DNA from: Ectothiorhodospiraceae bacterium BW-2
GTDB lineage: Bacteria > Pseudomonadota > Gammaproteobacteria > Thiohalomonadales > Thiohalomonadaceae
Length of the DNA: 64,000 nucleotides
Direction: 5' to 3'
Assembly (NCBI GenBank): GCA_008375315.1
Contig: CP032507.1
Coordinates: 2,097,001 to 2,161,000 of the forward strand
Shown: positions 55,092 through 63,199 of the stretch, one piece after another
Position numbering within the stretch: the stretch's first letter is position 1
Layout: every line of letters starts with the position of its first letter
The notes under the pieces: generated by a model
The model's database searches: none
What the model was told of the DNA's origin: nothing
What the model saw: the letters and a program-made list of their open reading frames with translations, nothing else
Position numbers and translations under genes: made by a program

Positions 55092-57163
55092 CGCTCACAG
55101 AGCGCCTTTAGCGCCGACTCTTTATCGGCGTAGAACGACTCTCTACCTAACTCATCGATCAGACCGCTAAGCTCAAATATCTTCCATACCTGATGTTTAA
55201 GGCTACTAAAGACTAAAGTCACACCGACCTCTTTGAGCCGTTTAGCTACCTCTCGCACCTTCTCCTCACCCGAGGCGTCCATTTCGTTAATACCGCTGCC
55301 AACGACCATGATGACTTTGGCATTAGGGTATTCGCTGTGGGCTTCGAGGATAATATCTTCAAAGTAGGCGACATTAATAAAACTTAACGAGCCATCGAAC
55401 CGAACGGGGACAAAGGCCTCACTAATCGGCTCTAGGTTATGGGCGCGAATACCGCCGAGTGTGCCATCGTGTTTACGAGAGACGATTTCGGCTCTAGGTT
55501 TCATAATTCGCACCATATAGTGGAGCACTGTTAACGCGACCCCGATGAGGATTCCGTTAGCGATTGCCGGTGCCATGAGCAGCGTGGCGATAAAGGTGAT
55601 CATGCCGATAGCGGCACTGCCCCGATCGACTCGCCAAGCCTGAACTAGGGGGGCAATGCGAATCAGGCTAAAGACTGCCATCATCACGATAACAGCCAGC
55701 ACCGCCTGCGGCAGGTGGTAGAGGTAGTCGGTAAAAAAGAGCAGCACTAAGACCACCGCTAGTGCGCTGATAATAGCAAACAGCCCCGTTTTTGCACCAG
55801 TTTTAGCCGCCACAGCAGAGCGGGAGAAGGAGCCGCTGACGGTGTAGGAGCCGAAGAAGCTGCCGGCGATATTGGCCAGCCCCTGACCGACTAGCTCTTT
55901 ACTCGTATCGACCCTATCACCGGTAGTGGTGGCAATCGCTTTAGAGATAGAGGTCGCCTCCATAAAGCCGATAAGCGCCATCACCATTGCTGCCGGCAGG
56001 AGTGCAAGTAGCAGATCCCACTGAATCGTCGGCACAGCGAAGGAGGGGAGGCCGGATGGTATCTCGCCCACAACCGCACCGCCGGAGGAGAGGATAACTT
56101 GACTCTCTTTAACGCCGCTAAAGCGCCAAGTGAGGCCATCACCTCTAGCATCGGAGGGGAGGCTCTCGGTACGGTAGAAACGCACTCTCTGAGACTCTGC
56201 GGTGGTGACCCTTTCGAGCTTCATCGCATGCAGCACCACCCGGCGCGACGTATTATCACTCTTTAGACGGCGTAGCTGCTGCTCTAGCACCTCTGCCTGA
56301 CTATGGAGCTGGGCGAGCTGTTTAATACTCTCCATCGCCTGCTCACTTCGCAGCGCATCGGCTTGGCGGTTGAGATCGGCAATGGTATTGGTGAGCTCGT
56401 CGATATGTTGAGTGGTCGTGTGGTAGGCCTGCACCGCAGCGACCACTTCACTATCGGCTATCTGCTCGATATCGATTTGAACTCGGTTTTCATAGCCGAT
56501 TAGCGCACTGATTAGCGTTGTCAGGACGACGGCTACTAATACTCCGGGCAGTGCGGGCAGCTTTTTACGCAAGATAGCGATTAGCGCCCAAGCGGCGATG
56601 GCAAATAGCAGCGTGGCTAGATGGAGCTCTGGGATCTGCATCACCACCCGACTCAAATCCTCTAAGTAGTTCTCGGTACGAGGAAAGGGGACGCCGATCA
56701 CTTTACTCAACTGCGATAGACCGATGATGAGCGCGGCGGCATTAGTGAAACCGACAATAACCGGACTAGAGAGGAGATTGACAATCGTGCCGAGCCGAAA
56801 TAGCCCAAGCAAGAGCCGTAAAATACCGACCATCATCGCTAACATAATCGATAGTTCGATAAAATCGACACTTCCCGGGCTCGCAAACGGAATGAGTGCG
56901 GCGGCGCTCATTAACGAGAGCATCGCCACCGGACCGGTATGGAGCTGGCTGCAAGAGCCCCAGAGTGAGGCGATAATGACCGGCACAAAGGAGGCATAGA
57001 GGCCATAGACCACCGGTAGCCCTGCTAACTGTGCGTAGGCCATGCTCTGGGGTACGAGGACTAAGGCGACGGTAATGCCGGCGAAGAGATCGGCGCGTAG
57101 GCCCTCACGAGAGAGCGGAAACCAGCGCAGGAAGGGGAGGATATGGTGTAACATCGTGTGCAT
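55043..57163 (-). CDS. SulP family inorganic anion transporter with an extra coiled-coil insert
   Basis: About 706 residues. SulP signatures are DLFAGITVALVLVPQSMAYAQLAG, GLYASFVPVIIASLWGSCSQLHTGPVAMLSL and VGEIPSGLPSF, with about ten to twelve helices and a C-terminal STAS domain (LSFINVAYFEDIILE, DASGEEKVREVAKRLKE). It moves sulfate or bicarbonate-type anions; the substrate is not readable. Residues about 230-362 form a long insert between transmembrane segments, including a coiled coil (253-303), absent from typical members. ATG 57163 is preferred; an in-frame TTG is two codons earlier. Confidence 0.9.
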   Translation of the reverse strand: MHTMLHHILPFLRWFPLSREGLRADLFAGITVALVLVPQSMAYAQLAGLPVVYGLYASFVPVIIASLWGSCSQLHTGPVAMLSLMSAAALIPFASPGSVDFIELSIMLAMMVGILRLLLGLFRLGTIVNLLSSPVIVGFTNAAALIIGLSQLSKVIGVPFPRTENYLEDLSRVVMQIPELHLATLLFAIAAWALIAILRKKLPALPGVLVAVVLTTLISALIGYENRVQIDIEQIADSEVVAAVQAYHTTTQHIDELTNTIADLNRQADALRSEQAMESIKQLAQLHSQAEVLEQQLRRLKSDNTSRRVVLHAMKLERVTTAESQRVRFYRTESLPSDARGDGLTWRFSGVKESQVILSSGGAVVGEIPSGLPSFAVPTIQWDLLLALLPAAMVMALIGFMEATSISKAIATTTGDRVDTSKELVGQGLANIAGSFFGSYTVSGSFSRSAVAAKTGAKTGLFAIISALAVVLVLLFFTDYLYHLPQAVLAVIVMMAVFSLIRIAPLVQAWRVDRGSAAIGMITFIATLLMAPAIANGILIGVALTVLHYMVRIMKPRAEIVSRKHDGTLGGIRAHNLEPISEAFVPVRFDGSLSFINVAYFEDIILEAHSEYPNAKVIMVVGSGINEMDASGEEKVREVAKRLKEVGVTLVFSSLKHQVWKIFELSGLIDELGRESFYADKESALKALCERYGGRCEEAGLSESRH

Positions 57164-57241
57164 AATCAACTTTTCCCACTCTACAGAGTTCGTTTAGAAG
57201 GTATCCCCGTCTCTGATTTGGAGCATACCCGACGATTTGCG

Positions 57242-57307
57242 CTATTATCTCGCTTCCATAGAGGGCTAACCAATTGATAATAGCTGCCATAACTATCGAC
57301 TATTATC
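57242..57307. promoter_or_regulatory. Three CTATTATC elements in the sulP-potD divergent intergenic region
   Basis: The 262-base gap between sulP and potD contains CTATTATC at 57242-57249 and 57300-57307 and its inverse GATAATAG at 57276-57283. The last two form an inverted pair of 8-base arms 16 bases apart, flanked by AATT on the outer sides. This could be a regulator-binding site, but the region is AT-rich and chance is possible. The potD ribosome binding site AAAGGAG lies at about 57418-57424. Confidence 0.4.
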
Positions 57308-57431
57308 TATATCAAATTGGCAAACATATCAATGGGGCTCGAAACACTACCGTTATCGGGCCACTCTCTGGTATAAGGTCTTTTCAAGATTGAATCTAAC
57401 CGTCAATTAAGTTTATAAAAGGAGCCATTGA

Positions 57432-58472
57432 ATGCGTATCATGTGTTGGGTAGCGGCGCTGGCCGTCTCGATTTCGATTGTCACGGCAACAGCTGCCGCA
57501 GCGGATAAGCTGGTGATCTATAACTGGACTGAATATATCCCCGATGGGATGGTGGAACGATTTAGTCAGGAGAGTGGCATTGAGGTAGAGTATGCTACCT
57601 TCGATAGCAATGAGACGATGTATGCCAAAGTCAAACTACTCAATGGCGCAGGTTACGATCTTATCGTCCCCTCAAGCTACTATATCTCTAAAATGGCGCG
57701 AGAGGGGCTACTGCAACCGATCGATAAACGTCAGTTAACCGAGCTAAAAAATCTCGATCCGGCGCTACTGGATAAACCCTACGACCCCGGTAACCGCTAT
57801 AGTATCCCCTATCTGTGGGGCAGCACCGGTATTGGTGTCGATAGCAGTCGGGTCGATCCGGCGACAGTGACCCGCTGGGCCGATCTCTGGAAACCCGAAT
57901 TTAAAGGACAAGTTCTCCTAACCGATGATGTGCGTGAAGTCTTCCAGGTGGCGTTAAGTACCCAAGGCTACTCCGCCAACACCACCGATCCGGATGAGAT
58001 TAAAGCGGCCTATGAGCTGCTACAGCAGCTCATGCCGTCGGTACGGCTATTTAACTCCGATGCACCACGCATCCCCTATCTAGCCGGAGATGTTAGCGTC
58101 GGTATGCTCTGGAATGGCGAGGCGTGGATGGCCAGAGAGGAGAGTGAAACCCTCAAATATATCTACCCTAAAGAGGGGGCGATCTTTTGGGTTGATAGCT
58201 TTGCGATCCCCGTTAATGCCGCCAATCCCACCGCCGCACACCGCTTTATCGACTATATTTTGCGCCCAGAAAATGCCAAAGAGGTGATCGAGTACACCGG
58301 TTTTGCCGCCCCTAATCTCCCCGCCATGCGGCTACTAGATAGCGCCGTATTGGCGAGCCCGACCATCTTTCCCGATACCGCAACGATTGCTAAAGGGGAG
58401 TTCCAAAAAGATATCGGCGATGAGACCCTCCAGCTATACAACCGCTATTGGCAGAAACTTAAGAGCCATTAG
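57432..58472 (+). CDS. Polyamine ABC transporter substrate-binding protein (PotD/PotF family)
   Basis: 346 residues. The signal peptide (MCWVAALAVSISIVTATAAAA) is followed by LVIYNWTEYIPDGMVERFS and YDLIVPSSYYISKMAREGLLQPID. WGSTGIGVDSSRV, LWNGEAWMAREE and WVDSFAIPVNAANP line the polyamine pocket in this family. It binds spermidine or putrescine in the periplasm. No permease or ATPase genes accompany it, so it is an orphan here. Strong SD AAAGGAG. Its 3' end overlaps the convergent putative aminopeptidase gene by 14 bases. Confidence 0.92.
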   Translation: MRIMCWVAALAVSISIVTATAAAADKLVIYNWTEYIPDGMVERFSQESGIEVEYATFDSNETMYAKVKLLNGAGYDLIVPSSYYISKMAREGLLQPIDKRQLTELKNLDPALLDKPYDPGNRYSIPYLWGSTGIGVDSSRVDPATVTRWADLWKPEFKGQVLLTDDVREVFQVALSTQGYSANTTDPDEIKAAYELLQQLMPSVRLFNSDAPRIPYLAGDVSVGMLWNGEAWMAREESETLKYIYPKEGAIFWVDSFAIPVNAANPTAAHRFIDYILRPENAKEVIEYTGFAAPNLPAMRLLDSAVLASPTIFPDTATIAKGEFQKDIGDETLQLYNRYWQKLKSH

Positions 58473-59505
58473 CGAGCTGCTGTAGCCTCTTGTGGCGCGC
58501 CTCTCTATCGAGAGAGGCGAGCGGCTGGAGCTGCTGATAGAAAAACTCCCATGAACGGCTGCGCTGCCGGACTCTCTCCAAGAGCGGTACATAGGCGTGG
58601 TACTCTGCCACCAGCGCTAAGTGGGCGTTATTGAGCGGTTGCGCCATCCAGCTATCGTAGCCACTGTCGCCCTGCCACTGCTGTTTGAGCTGTTGATAGT
58701 GCTGCTGTAGCTGTCGGAACAGTTGCTGTTTCTGTGCTATGGTGGCGCTGCGGTGGTGCGGGTCGGCGGCGGCATAGAGTTGAGCTAACTGCTGGCGGAT
58801 CTGTAGCAGCAGCGCTCGAAACTGCTGTCGCCTCTGGCGTGAGCTAAGATAGCCCTCAGGGAGAGCCGTGGCTTGATGGCGATACCACGCCTCGACCCCA
58901 GCTTGGGCGACTGTGGTGGCGAAGGACTCATTAAACATCGTATCATCGGCAATATAGAGCTGCTGATGGGCTAACTCATGAAAGATCACCTCTAGGAGAT
59001 CGGCATCAGAGCGGTTGATCATAGTGCTCAGTAGCGGATCGCTTAACCAGCCGAGCGTCGAATAGGCCGTTGCCCCACTGACAGCGACATCGAGCCCCTG
59101 CTGCCTTAGCTTATCGGCGTAGGCTTCGGCCGCTTCGCGCCGATAGTAGCCGCGATAGCTAAGACAACCGACGATAGCAAAACACCACTGTTTAGGGATC
59201 AAGCTATCGGCGGGGGTGGCGACCACATTCCAGACCACCGCCCGCTGTGAGCCGAGATCGACGAAGCTGCGGTAGCTGCCGTTATCGGGCAGTTTTAGCT
59301 CTGAGTGGGCAAATTCGAGCGCCCGCTGACTAAGTTGTAGCTGCTGCTGTTGCTTAGGTTCGAGAGTAGGCTGCTGTAGTAGCTGCTCAATCGATTGACG
59401 CTGCCAGAGTAGCTGGATATGGCCCCCCACCGCCTGCGAATAGTAGCCAAGGTGGCTACAGCCGCTGAGTGCGGCCCACAGCAGCGCAAACCACACCGCT
59501 CTCAC
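58459..59505 (-). CDS. Putative lipoprotein aminopeptidase (PF10023-type)
   Basis: 348 residues. A lipoprotein signal ends in LSGC (C16). The zinc protease motif HELAHQ is in EVIFHELAHQQLY, and a glutamate lies in MFNESFATTVAQAG, matching the HExxH plus distal Glu layout of this putative aminopeptidase family. VGCLSYRGYYRREAAEAYADKL is a conserved middle block. Anchored in the outer membrane or inner membrane, periplasmic. The third of three minus-strand genes with 4-base overlaps; probably one operon. Confidence 0.87.
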   Translation of the reverse strand: MRAVWFALLWAALSGCSHLGYYSQAVGGHIQLLWQRQSIEQLLQQPTLEPKQQQQLQLSQRALEFAHSELKLPDNGSYRSFVDLGSQRAVVWNVVATPADSLIPKQWCFAIVGCLSYRGYYRREAAEAYADKLRQQGLDVAVSGATAYSTLGWLSDPLLSTMINRSDADLLEVIFHELAHQQLYIADDTMFNESFATTVAQAGVEAWYRHQATALPEGYLSSRQRRQQFRALLLQIRQQLAQLYAAADPHHRSATIAQKQQLFRQLQQHYQQLKQQWQGDSGYDSWMAQPLNNAHLALVAEYHAYVPLLERVRQRSRSWEFFYQQLQPLASLDREARHKRLQQLANGS

Positions 59506-59867
59506 GGCGAGATCACCTCTAGCCGTAGCTGATGCGGATCGGCGGTAGCGCCTGGCAGCAGCTCAATCCGATGCAGCGGCAGACCGAGGGCGGTAAGCCA
59601 GTCGGCTAGCTCTTTGGCCCACATCAGCCCCTGTTCATGGCCGAGATAGCGGATCCGCAGCCGTTTGCGCTCATCGGTCAGCAGTTGTGGCATTAGCTGC
59701 CTTAATAGCGGTAGCGAGGCGAGATGCGCACCGCTACGAGGCTGTAGCCGTAGCCAGTCGCTATAGTGCAGCAGCGCGGTTGAGTGAGGCAGTTCGACGG
59801 CGCTCACCGTCAGCGGTAGGCAGAGCAGCACCGCCATCAGAGCGGTTGGGATTAGGGAGAGTCTCAT
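59502..59867 (-). CDS. Small secreted protein, unknown function
   Basis: 121 residues with a clear signal peptide (LMAVLLCLPLTVSAVE). The mature part contains IRYLGHEQGLMWAKELADWLTALGLPLHRIEL, which resembles the helix-strand end of OmpA-like peptidoglycan-binding or similar domains, but the match is not strong enough to name a family. It overlaps the upstream gene (59864) and the downstream aminopeptidase gene by 4 bases each. Confidence 0.75.
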   Translation of the reverse strand: MRLSLIPTALMAVLLCLPLTVSAVELPHSTALLHYSDWLRLQPRSGAHLASLPLLRQLMPQLLTDERKRLRIRYLGHEQGLMWAKELADWLTALGLPLHRIELLPGATADPHQLRLEVISP

Positions 59868-60364
59868 GCGCGACTAAAGAGCCCCTGCCACCAGCGTCGG
59901 CGACCGCCAGGATTAGGAAAACTGGCTCGTAGATCGATGGGGGGGGTATGGCTTAGCACCCAGCCGGGAAGAATTTTCAGCCCACGACTACCGCAAGAGG
60001 AGCCGAGATGGTTGGGATCATAGATTTTGATAAACGAGGGGGTGGGGCGGTGATCGACATAGACGATACCGAGATACTCCTCTTGGTGATCCTGTCGCAG
60101 TAGTTTATCGATCTCAGCCAGAAAATGGCGCAGCTCATCGATCGAGAGCGGCTGTTCAGGAACCGCCTCACCGACAAAATAGACGAACCACGGCTGCTCG
60201 CTCTGCCAGAGCTGTTGTCGCAGTTGATCCCACTCCTGCCACTGTTTAAGACCACTAAAATAGCCGTTAAATTGTGCTAAAAAGTCGCTCACACCAGACA
60301 CCTCATCGATTGACTGCTTAAGGAATAGGCCATAAGCATAAGGCGCGATGAGTGGGCGATGCAA
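59864..60364 (-). CDS. Hypothetical cytoplasmic protein
   Basis: 166 residues, no signal peptide and no transmembrane helix. Recognisable blocks are YLGIVYVDHRPTPSFIKIYDPNHLGSSCGS and LPGWVLSHTPPIDL. I do not recognise the family. First gene of the three-gene minus-strand operon, diverging from the pspA homologue. Confidence 0.78.
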   Translation of the reverse strand: MHRPLIAPYAYGLFLKQSIDEVSGVSDFLAQFNGYFSGLKQWQEWDQLRQQLWQSEQPWFVYFVGEAVPEQPLSIDELRHFLAEIDKLLRQDHQEEYLGIVYVDHRPTPSFIKIYDPNHLGSSCGSRGLKILPGWVLSHTPPIDLRASFPNPGGRRRWWQGLFSRA

Positions 60365-60383
60365 AAAAAATTTGCCCCATCCC

Positions 60384-60441
60384 TTGATTTAACATCGGGA
60401 ACCCGATATATTTTAGCCATGAGTTATCGGGAGCCCGATAA
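60384..60441 (+). promoter_or_regulatory. pspA promoter candidate with two matching palindromic operators
   Basis: TTGATT (60384-60389), 17-base spacer, TATATT (60407-60412) form a good sigma70-like promoter for the pspA gene. Palindrome 1, ATCGGG-AA-CCCGAT (60394-60407), fills the spacer and touches the -10. Palindrome 2, TTATCGGG-AG-CCCGATAA (60424-60441), lies just downstream of the expected start point. Their centres are exactly 32 bases apart, about three helical turns, so the same protein could bind both on one face. No regulator gene is adjacent. Confidence 0.7.
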
Positions 60442-60480
60442 TTTGTTCTCTCAAAAACCCTTAACTTTAGGAGTATGACA

Positions 60481-61182
60481 ATGGGTTGGTTATCGACAGT
60501 GATTGATGCGGTTCGTGGTAGTATGAATGAGGCCGGTGAAGCGTTGGCAGATCGTCACGCTATCACCGCTTTAGAGCAATCGATACGGGATGCAAAGAGT
60601 GAGATGCAACAGGCAAAAGAGGCGTTAACTGAAGTGATGGCGCAAGAGAAGCTAGCGCACAAGCGGCTTAAGGAGCTACAACAGTCACTTGCTGAGTATG
60701 AGACTTATGCTAAACAGGCGGATGACAAGGGGGATGAGGCGCTATTTAACGATATTGCCGACAGAATTATCGATATCCAGGAGGAGGTTGATGCCCAGCA
60801 GGAGCTCTACAGCGGCTATGCGGAGAATGTGCGTCAATTGAAGCAGGTTATCTTAGAATCAGATCGTAATGTCAAAACCTTTGAGCGGGAGATCAAAAAT
60901 CTGAAGGCGAATCATGCAGCACAGCAGGCGGCGCAGATGAGTGCCGCCAAATATTCGGGGGCCTCCTCGGCGATGCTAACCGCCTCAGAACGCATTGGTA
61001 GAGTCAAGGAGAAGCAGCAACAGCGTTCAGCTAGGATGGCAGCTGCACGAGAGTTAGCTCAAGCTAGCTCGGGTGATGAGCTAAAAGATCGGATGCGTAG
61101 TGCTGGGATTATTCGTGGTAAGAGCAATCGGGAGGAGGTTCGCGCTCGGCTTAGAGCGAAGAGTGAGTCCCCTGCTGTCTAG
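60481..61182 (+). CDS. PspA/IM30 family membrane-stress protein
   Basis: 233 residues from ATG 60481, chosen because AGGAG (60469-60473) is 7 bases upstream; ATG 60475 is too close to it. The sequence is nearly all helical coiled coil, opens with WLSTVIDAVRGSMNEAGEAL (the amphipathic membrane-binding helix), and has LEQSIRDAKSEMQQAKEAL and IQEEVDAQQELYSGYA. PspA proteins form rings or rods on stressed membranes. The usual pspBC and pspF are not nearby, so regulation must differ; the two palindromes upstream are candidates. The C-terminus carries an extra KDRMRSAGI segment. Confidence 0.88.
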   Translation: MGWLSTVIDAVRGSMNEAGEALADRHAITALEQSIRDAKSEMQQAKEALTEVMAQEKLAHKRLKELQQSLAEYETYAKQADDKGDEALFNDIADRIIDIQEEVDAQQELYSGYAENVRQLKQVILESDRNVKTFEREIKNLKANHAAQQAAQMSAAKYSGASSAMLTASERIGRVKEKQQQRSARMAAARELAQASSGDELKDRMRSAGIIRGKSNREEVRARLRAKSESPAV

Positions 61183-61196
61183 GTGATAATTGAGGC

Positions 61197-61229
61197 CGAG
61201 AGAGCGCCGCTGACTGCGGCGCGGTCTCG
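61197..61229. terminator. GC-rich hairpin after pspA, possible terminator
   Basis: GCGCCGC (61204-61210) pairs perfectly with GCGGCGC (61216-61222) around the loop TGACT, extended by CGAGA (61197-61201) and TCTCG (61225-61229). It lies 15 bases after the pspA stop. No T-run follows, so it may be a stabilising hairpin or a Rho-independent terminator of poor type. Confidence 0.55.
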
Positions 61230-61624
61230 AACTTTAATGTGCTGATACATCTAATGATGCTATCGTTGCCTGCCGAAGCGCTCGCCCTCACTGCGTTCCA
61301 AAAAATTTAGAGACCGTTGTCCCTAAATCGGTTATATTTGTTCGGCAATGAACAAAAATCAACACACCCAACTCACTCTGAACGAGACACAGAAGGGCGG
61401 TAGCGTGCCTAAAGTGGTTAAATTAAACGGATATTAATATTAATGTTGACATCTGACATCTGAAATTGTACTATTTACACAAGATAAGATAATTCCTTTT
61501 TCAAATGCCCGTGTATGAGAGCTTCCACGCTCATACCACGAAGGGTTTTGGGTTGTTGTCGATTGTCCCTTACCTTCAAATTCGATTCTAACTGGTCTGA
61601 TCATGCTGGGTATTGTGCAGATAA
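61230..61624 (+). other. Non-coding left flank of the AT-rich mobile region
   Basis: About 395 bases without a gene I can support. A 29-codon open frame (61348-61437, MNKNQHTQLTLNETQKGG start) has no family. Direct repeat ACATCTG occurs twice at about 61450-61463. A candidate promoter TTGACA (61446-61451), 17-base spacer, TACTAT (61469-61474) points at the AT-rich ORF. An inverted pair GTATGAG/CTCATAC lies near 61512-61535. Base composition changes here from the GC-rich chromosome to AT-rich DNA. Confidence 0.4.
61446..61474 (+). promoter_or_regulatory. Candidate promoter upstream of the AT-rich ORF
   Basis: TTGACA (perfect -35), 17 bases, TACTAT (four of six -10 matches). It lies about 150 bases before the 61625 ORF, within the ACATCTG repeat. 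Confidence 0.35.
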
Positions 61625-62242
61625 ATGGCTTTGATTCTAGACCTGACCCCGTTCCCTCCTGATACTGGATTAATTTACAAAATGTTAAATGACAAACCAA
61701 ACATAAACGAAAATACTGATTTTGTCTATTCTATGATTGAAAAATATACTAAAAAGAGCCATGCACCCATCAAGAATACCTCTATAAATATAGAGGCAAA
61801 AGAAATAGTATATAAACTGGTTCGGTTAAATGATGAACAATTTTATTTATTGCACAAAAACAGTATTCCTATATTTGAAAATTACACCCATTTAATGTAT
61901 TTATCTACGGATAAAGACATAATTTTTTCAAGTTTTTCAAAAATGTATATAACATTGAAAGATCTTTTTGGGGAAAGCGGCAAACATTACGATGACTGGA
62001 AAGGCTCATTTTCTTTTCCATTTTTAATCTATTTTCGAAAAGAAGAAAAAGAGTTCGGGTACATAATGAATATCCATAATATCAGATCATCAATAGAATT
62101 TAACATTGCCAAACTGATTCATGCAGATAATGAAAATCTTGAAAGGCACATCCTTCACAATCCATTTGACGAATTTCCACGAGAGGAAATTACCTATTTT
62201 ATTAAAGTTGTTTCCCAATCAAACCATATAGTTTATAATTAA
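61625..62242 (+). CDS. AT-rich hypothetical protein
   Basis: 205 residues (or 186 if the start is ATG 61682). Very AT-rich with Lys, Asn and Ile codons unlike the rest of the window, a sign of recent transfer. Segments such as KEIVYKLVRLNDEQFYLLHKNS and FPFLIYFRKEEKEFGYIMNIHN are globular, with no signal peptide or membrane segment. No family is recognised. The first 19 residues have a different composition and may not be translated. It could be a cargo or defence-type gene, but nothing in the sequence says so. Confidence 0.6.
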   Translation: MALILDLTPFPPDTGLIYKMLNDKPNINENTDFVYSMIEKYTKKSHAPIKNTSINIEAKEIVYKLVRLNDEQFYLLHKNSIPIFENYTHLMYLSTDKDIIFSSFSKMYITLKDLFGESGKHYDDWKGSFSFPFLIYFRKEEKEFGYIMNIHNIRSSIEFNIAKLIHADNENLERHILHNPFDEFPREEITYFIKVVSQSNHIVYN

Positions 62243-62272
62243 TTTTTTTAAACAATTTTTTGAAAGGTTTTA

Positions 62273-63189
62273 ATGATGAAATTTAGCACATCAGAGTTAA
62301 ATACTGATAGAGGTTGGGCTGCTGCTACTGGCATAAAGAAAAAGCAGTTTTACTTAATTTTGGAAACTTTCGAAAAAAGCCACTCTAGTATTATCGAATC
62401 GAAATTACTTAAAAATACGATTGAAATTGGTGATGAATTCTGTATCAAAAACACAGAGGAACTTTTATTTTTTACGCTGTTCAGTTTAAAGAGTGGATTA
62501 ACTTATGATAACTTGGGTTTTGTGGCTGGAATATCATCATCTTATGCGCACAAAATTCAAGCATTTGGTCTCTCTGTTTTGGAGCACGCATTAAATGAGT
62601 TAGAATGTATGCCAATTAGAAAATTTAAGGATCCCACTGAATTTAAAGAGTTTTTTGAGAAAAATAATATCGAAAACATACTCATAGACGCAACCGAGCA
62701 ACCGAAACAAAGACCATCAGAATATGATAGACAAAAAGAACATTTTTCAGGTAAAAAAAAAGGCATACAGTAAAGGCTTTAGTGATTGCAACCTCTGGAA
62801 GAAATATCCCATATATAAGTATGCCATATGCAGGTAGTGTACATGATTTTTCAATGATGAAGCAAGAATTTGATCCGATGGAAAACTGGTTTGAAAATAT
62901 GAATGCAAATGTTGATTTAGGGTTTCTTGGTATTGAGTCTGTTTATGATTTTAACTCAATAAAAATTCCACATAAAAAACCTAAAAATGGCTCATTGACA
63001 GATGAGCAAAAAGCAGAAAATAAAATGGTTGGTTCTGAGAGGATTTTCGTTGAACATAGCATTGGTGGGCTAAAACGTTTTAGAGCTTTAGCTGATAGAT
63101 TAAGAACTCATTCCGTCAAGTTATATAGCAAAATACTAGGAATATGCGCTGGAATCTGGAATTTCTCTCTCGCTAACCCATTGATTTAA
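62273..63189 (+). mobile_element. IS5-superfamily-like transposase split by -1 frameshift (HTH + DDE_Tnp_4-type)
   Basis: Frame 1 (62273-62773, 166 residues) has an N-terminal helix-turn-helix region (TYDNLGFVAGISSSYAHKI) and the first catalytic aspartate D139 in ILIDATEQPKQRP. It ends just after A9 (62753-62761). Frame 2 continues as RHTVKALVIATSGRNI and has the second aspartate in GSVHDFSMMK and the glutamate in FVEHSIGGLKRF. A -1 slip on the A run joins them into a full transposase of about 305 residues with intact DDE residues and the family's GKKKRHT junction. No terminal inverted repeats could be fixed. Confidence 0.82.
62753..62761 (+). promoter_or_regulatory. A9 slippery site for -1 frameshift in transposase
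   Basis: Nine A residues (62753-62761) followed by GG. Reading three AAA lysines in frame 1 then slipping back one base enters frame 2 as AGG CAT ACA (R H T), the conserved continuation. A-runs of this kind support programmed frameshifting or transcript slippage in many insertion sequences; a sequencing error or mutation is the alternative. Confidence 0.65.
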
Positions 63190-63199
63190 AAAAAGAAAC

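Noticed and set aside
57390-57418. TTGAAT / TATAAA promoter directly before potD
   Set aside because: The -10 would end about 13 bases before the ATG and overlap the ribosome binding site, leaving no usable leader.
60394-60441. MerR-type operator at the pspA promoter
   Set aside because: MerR-family sites sit in a 19-20 bp spacer; here the spacer is 17 and a second palindrome lies downstream, so a conventional repressor pair fits better.
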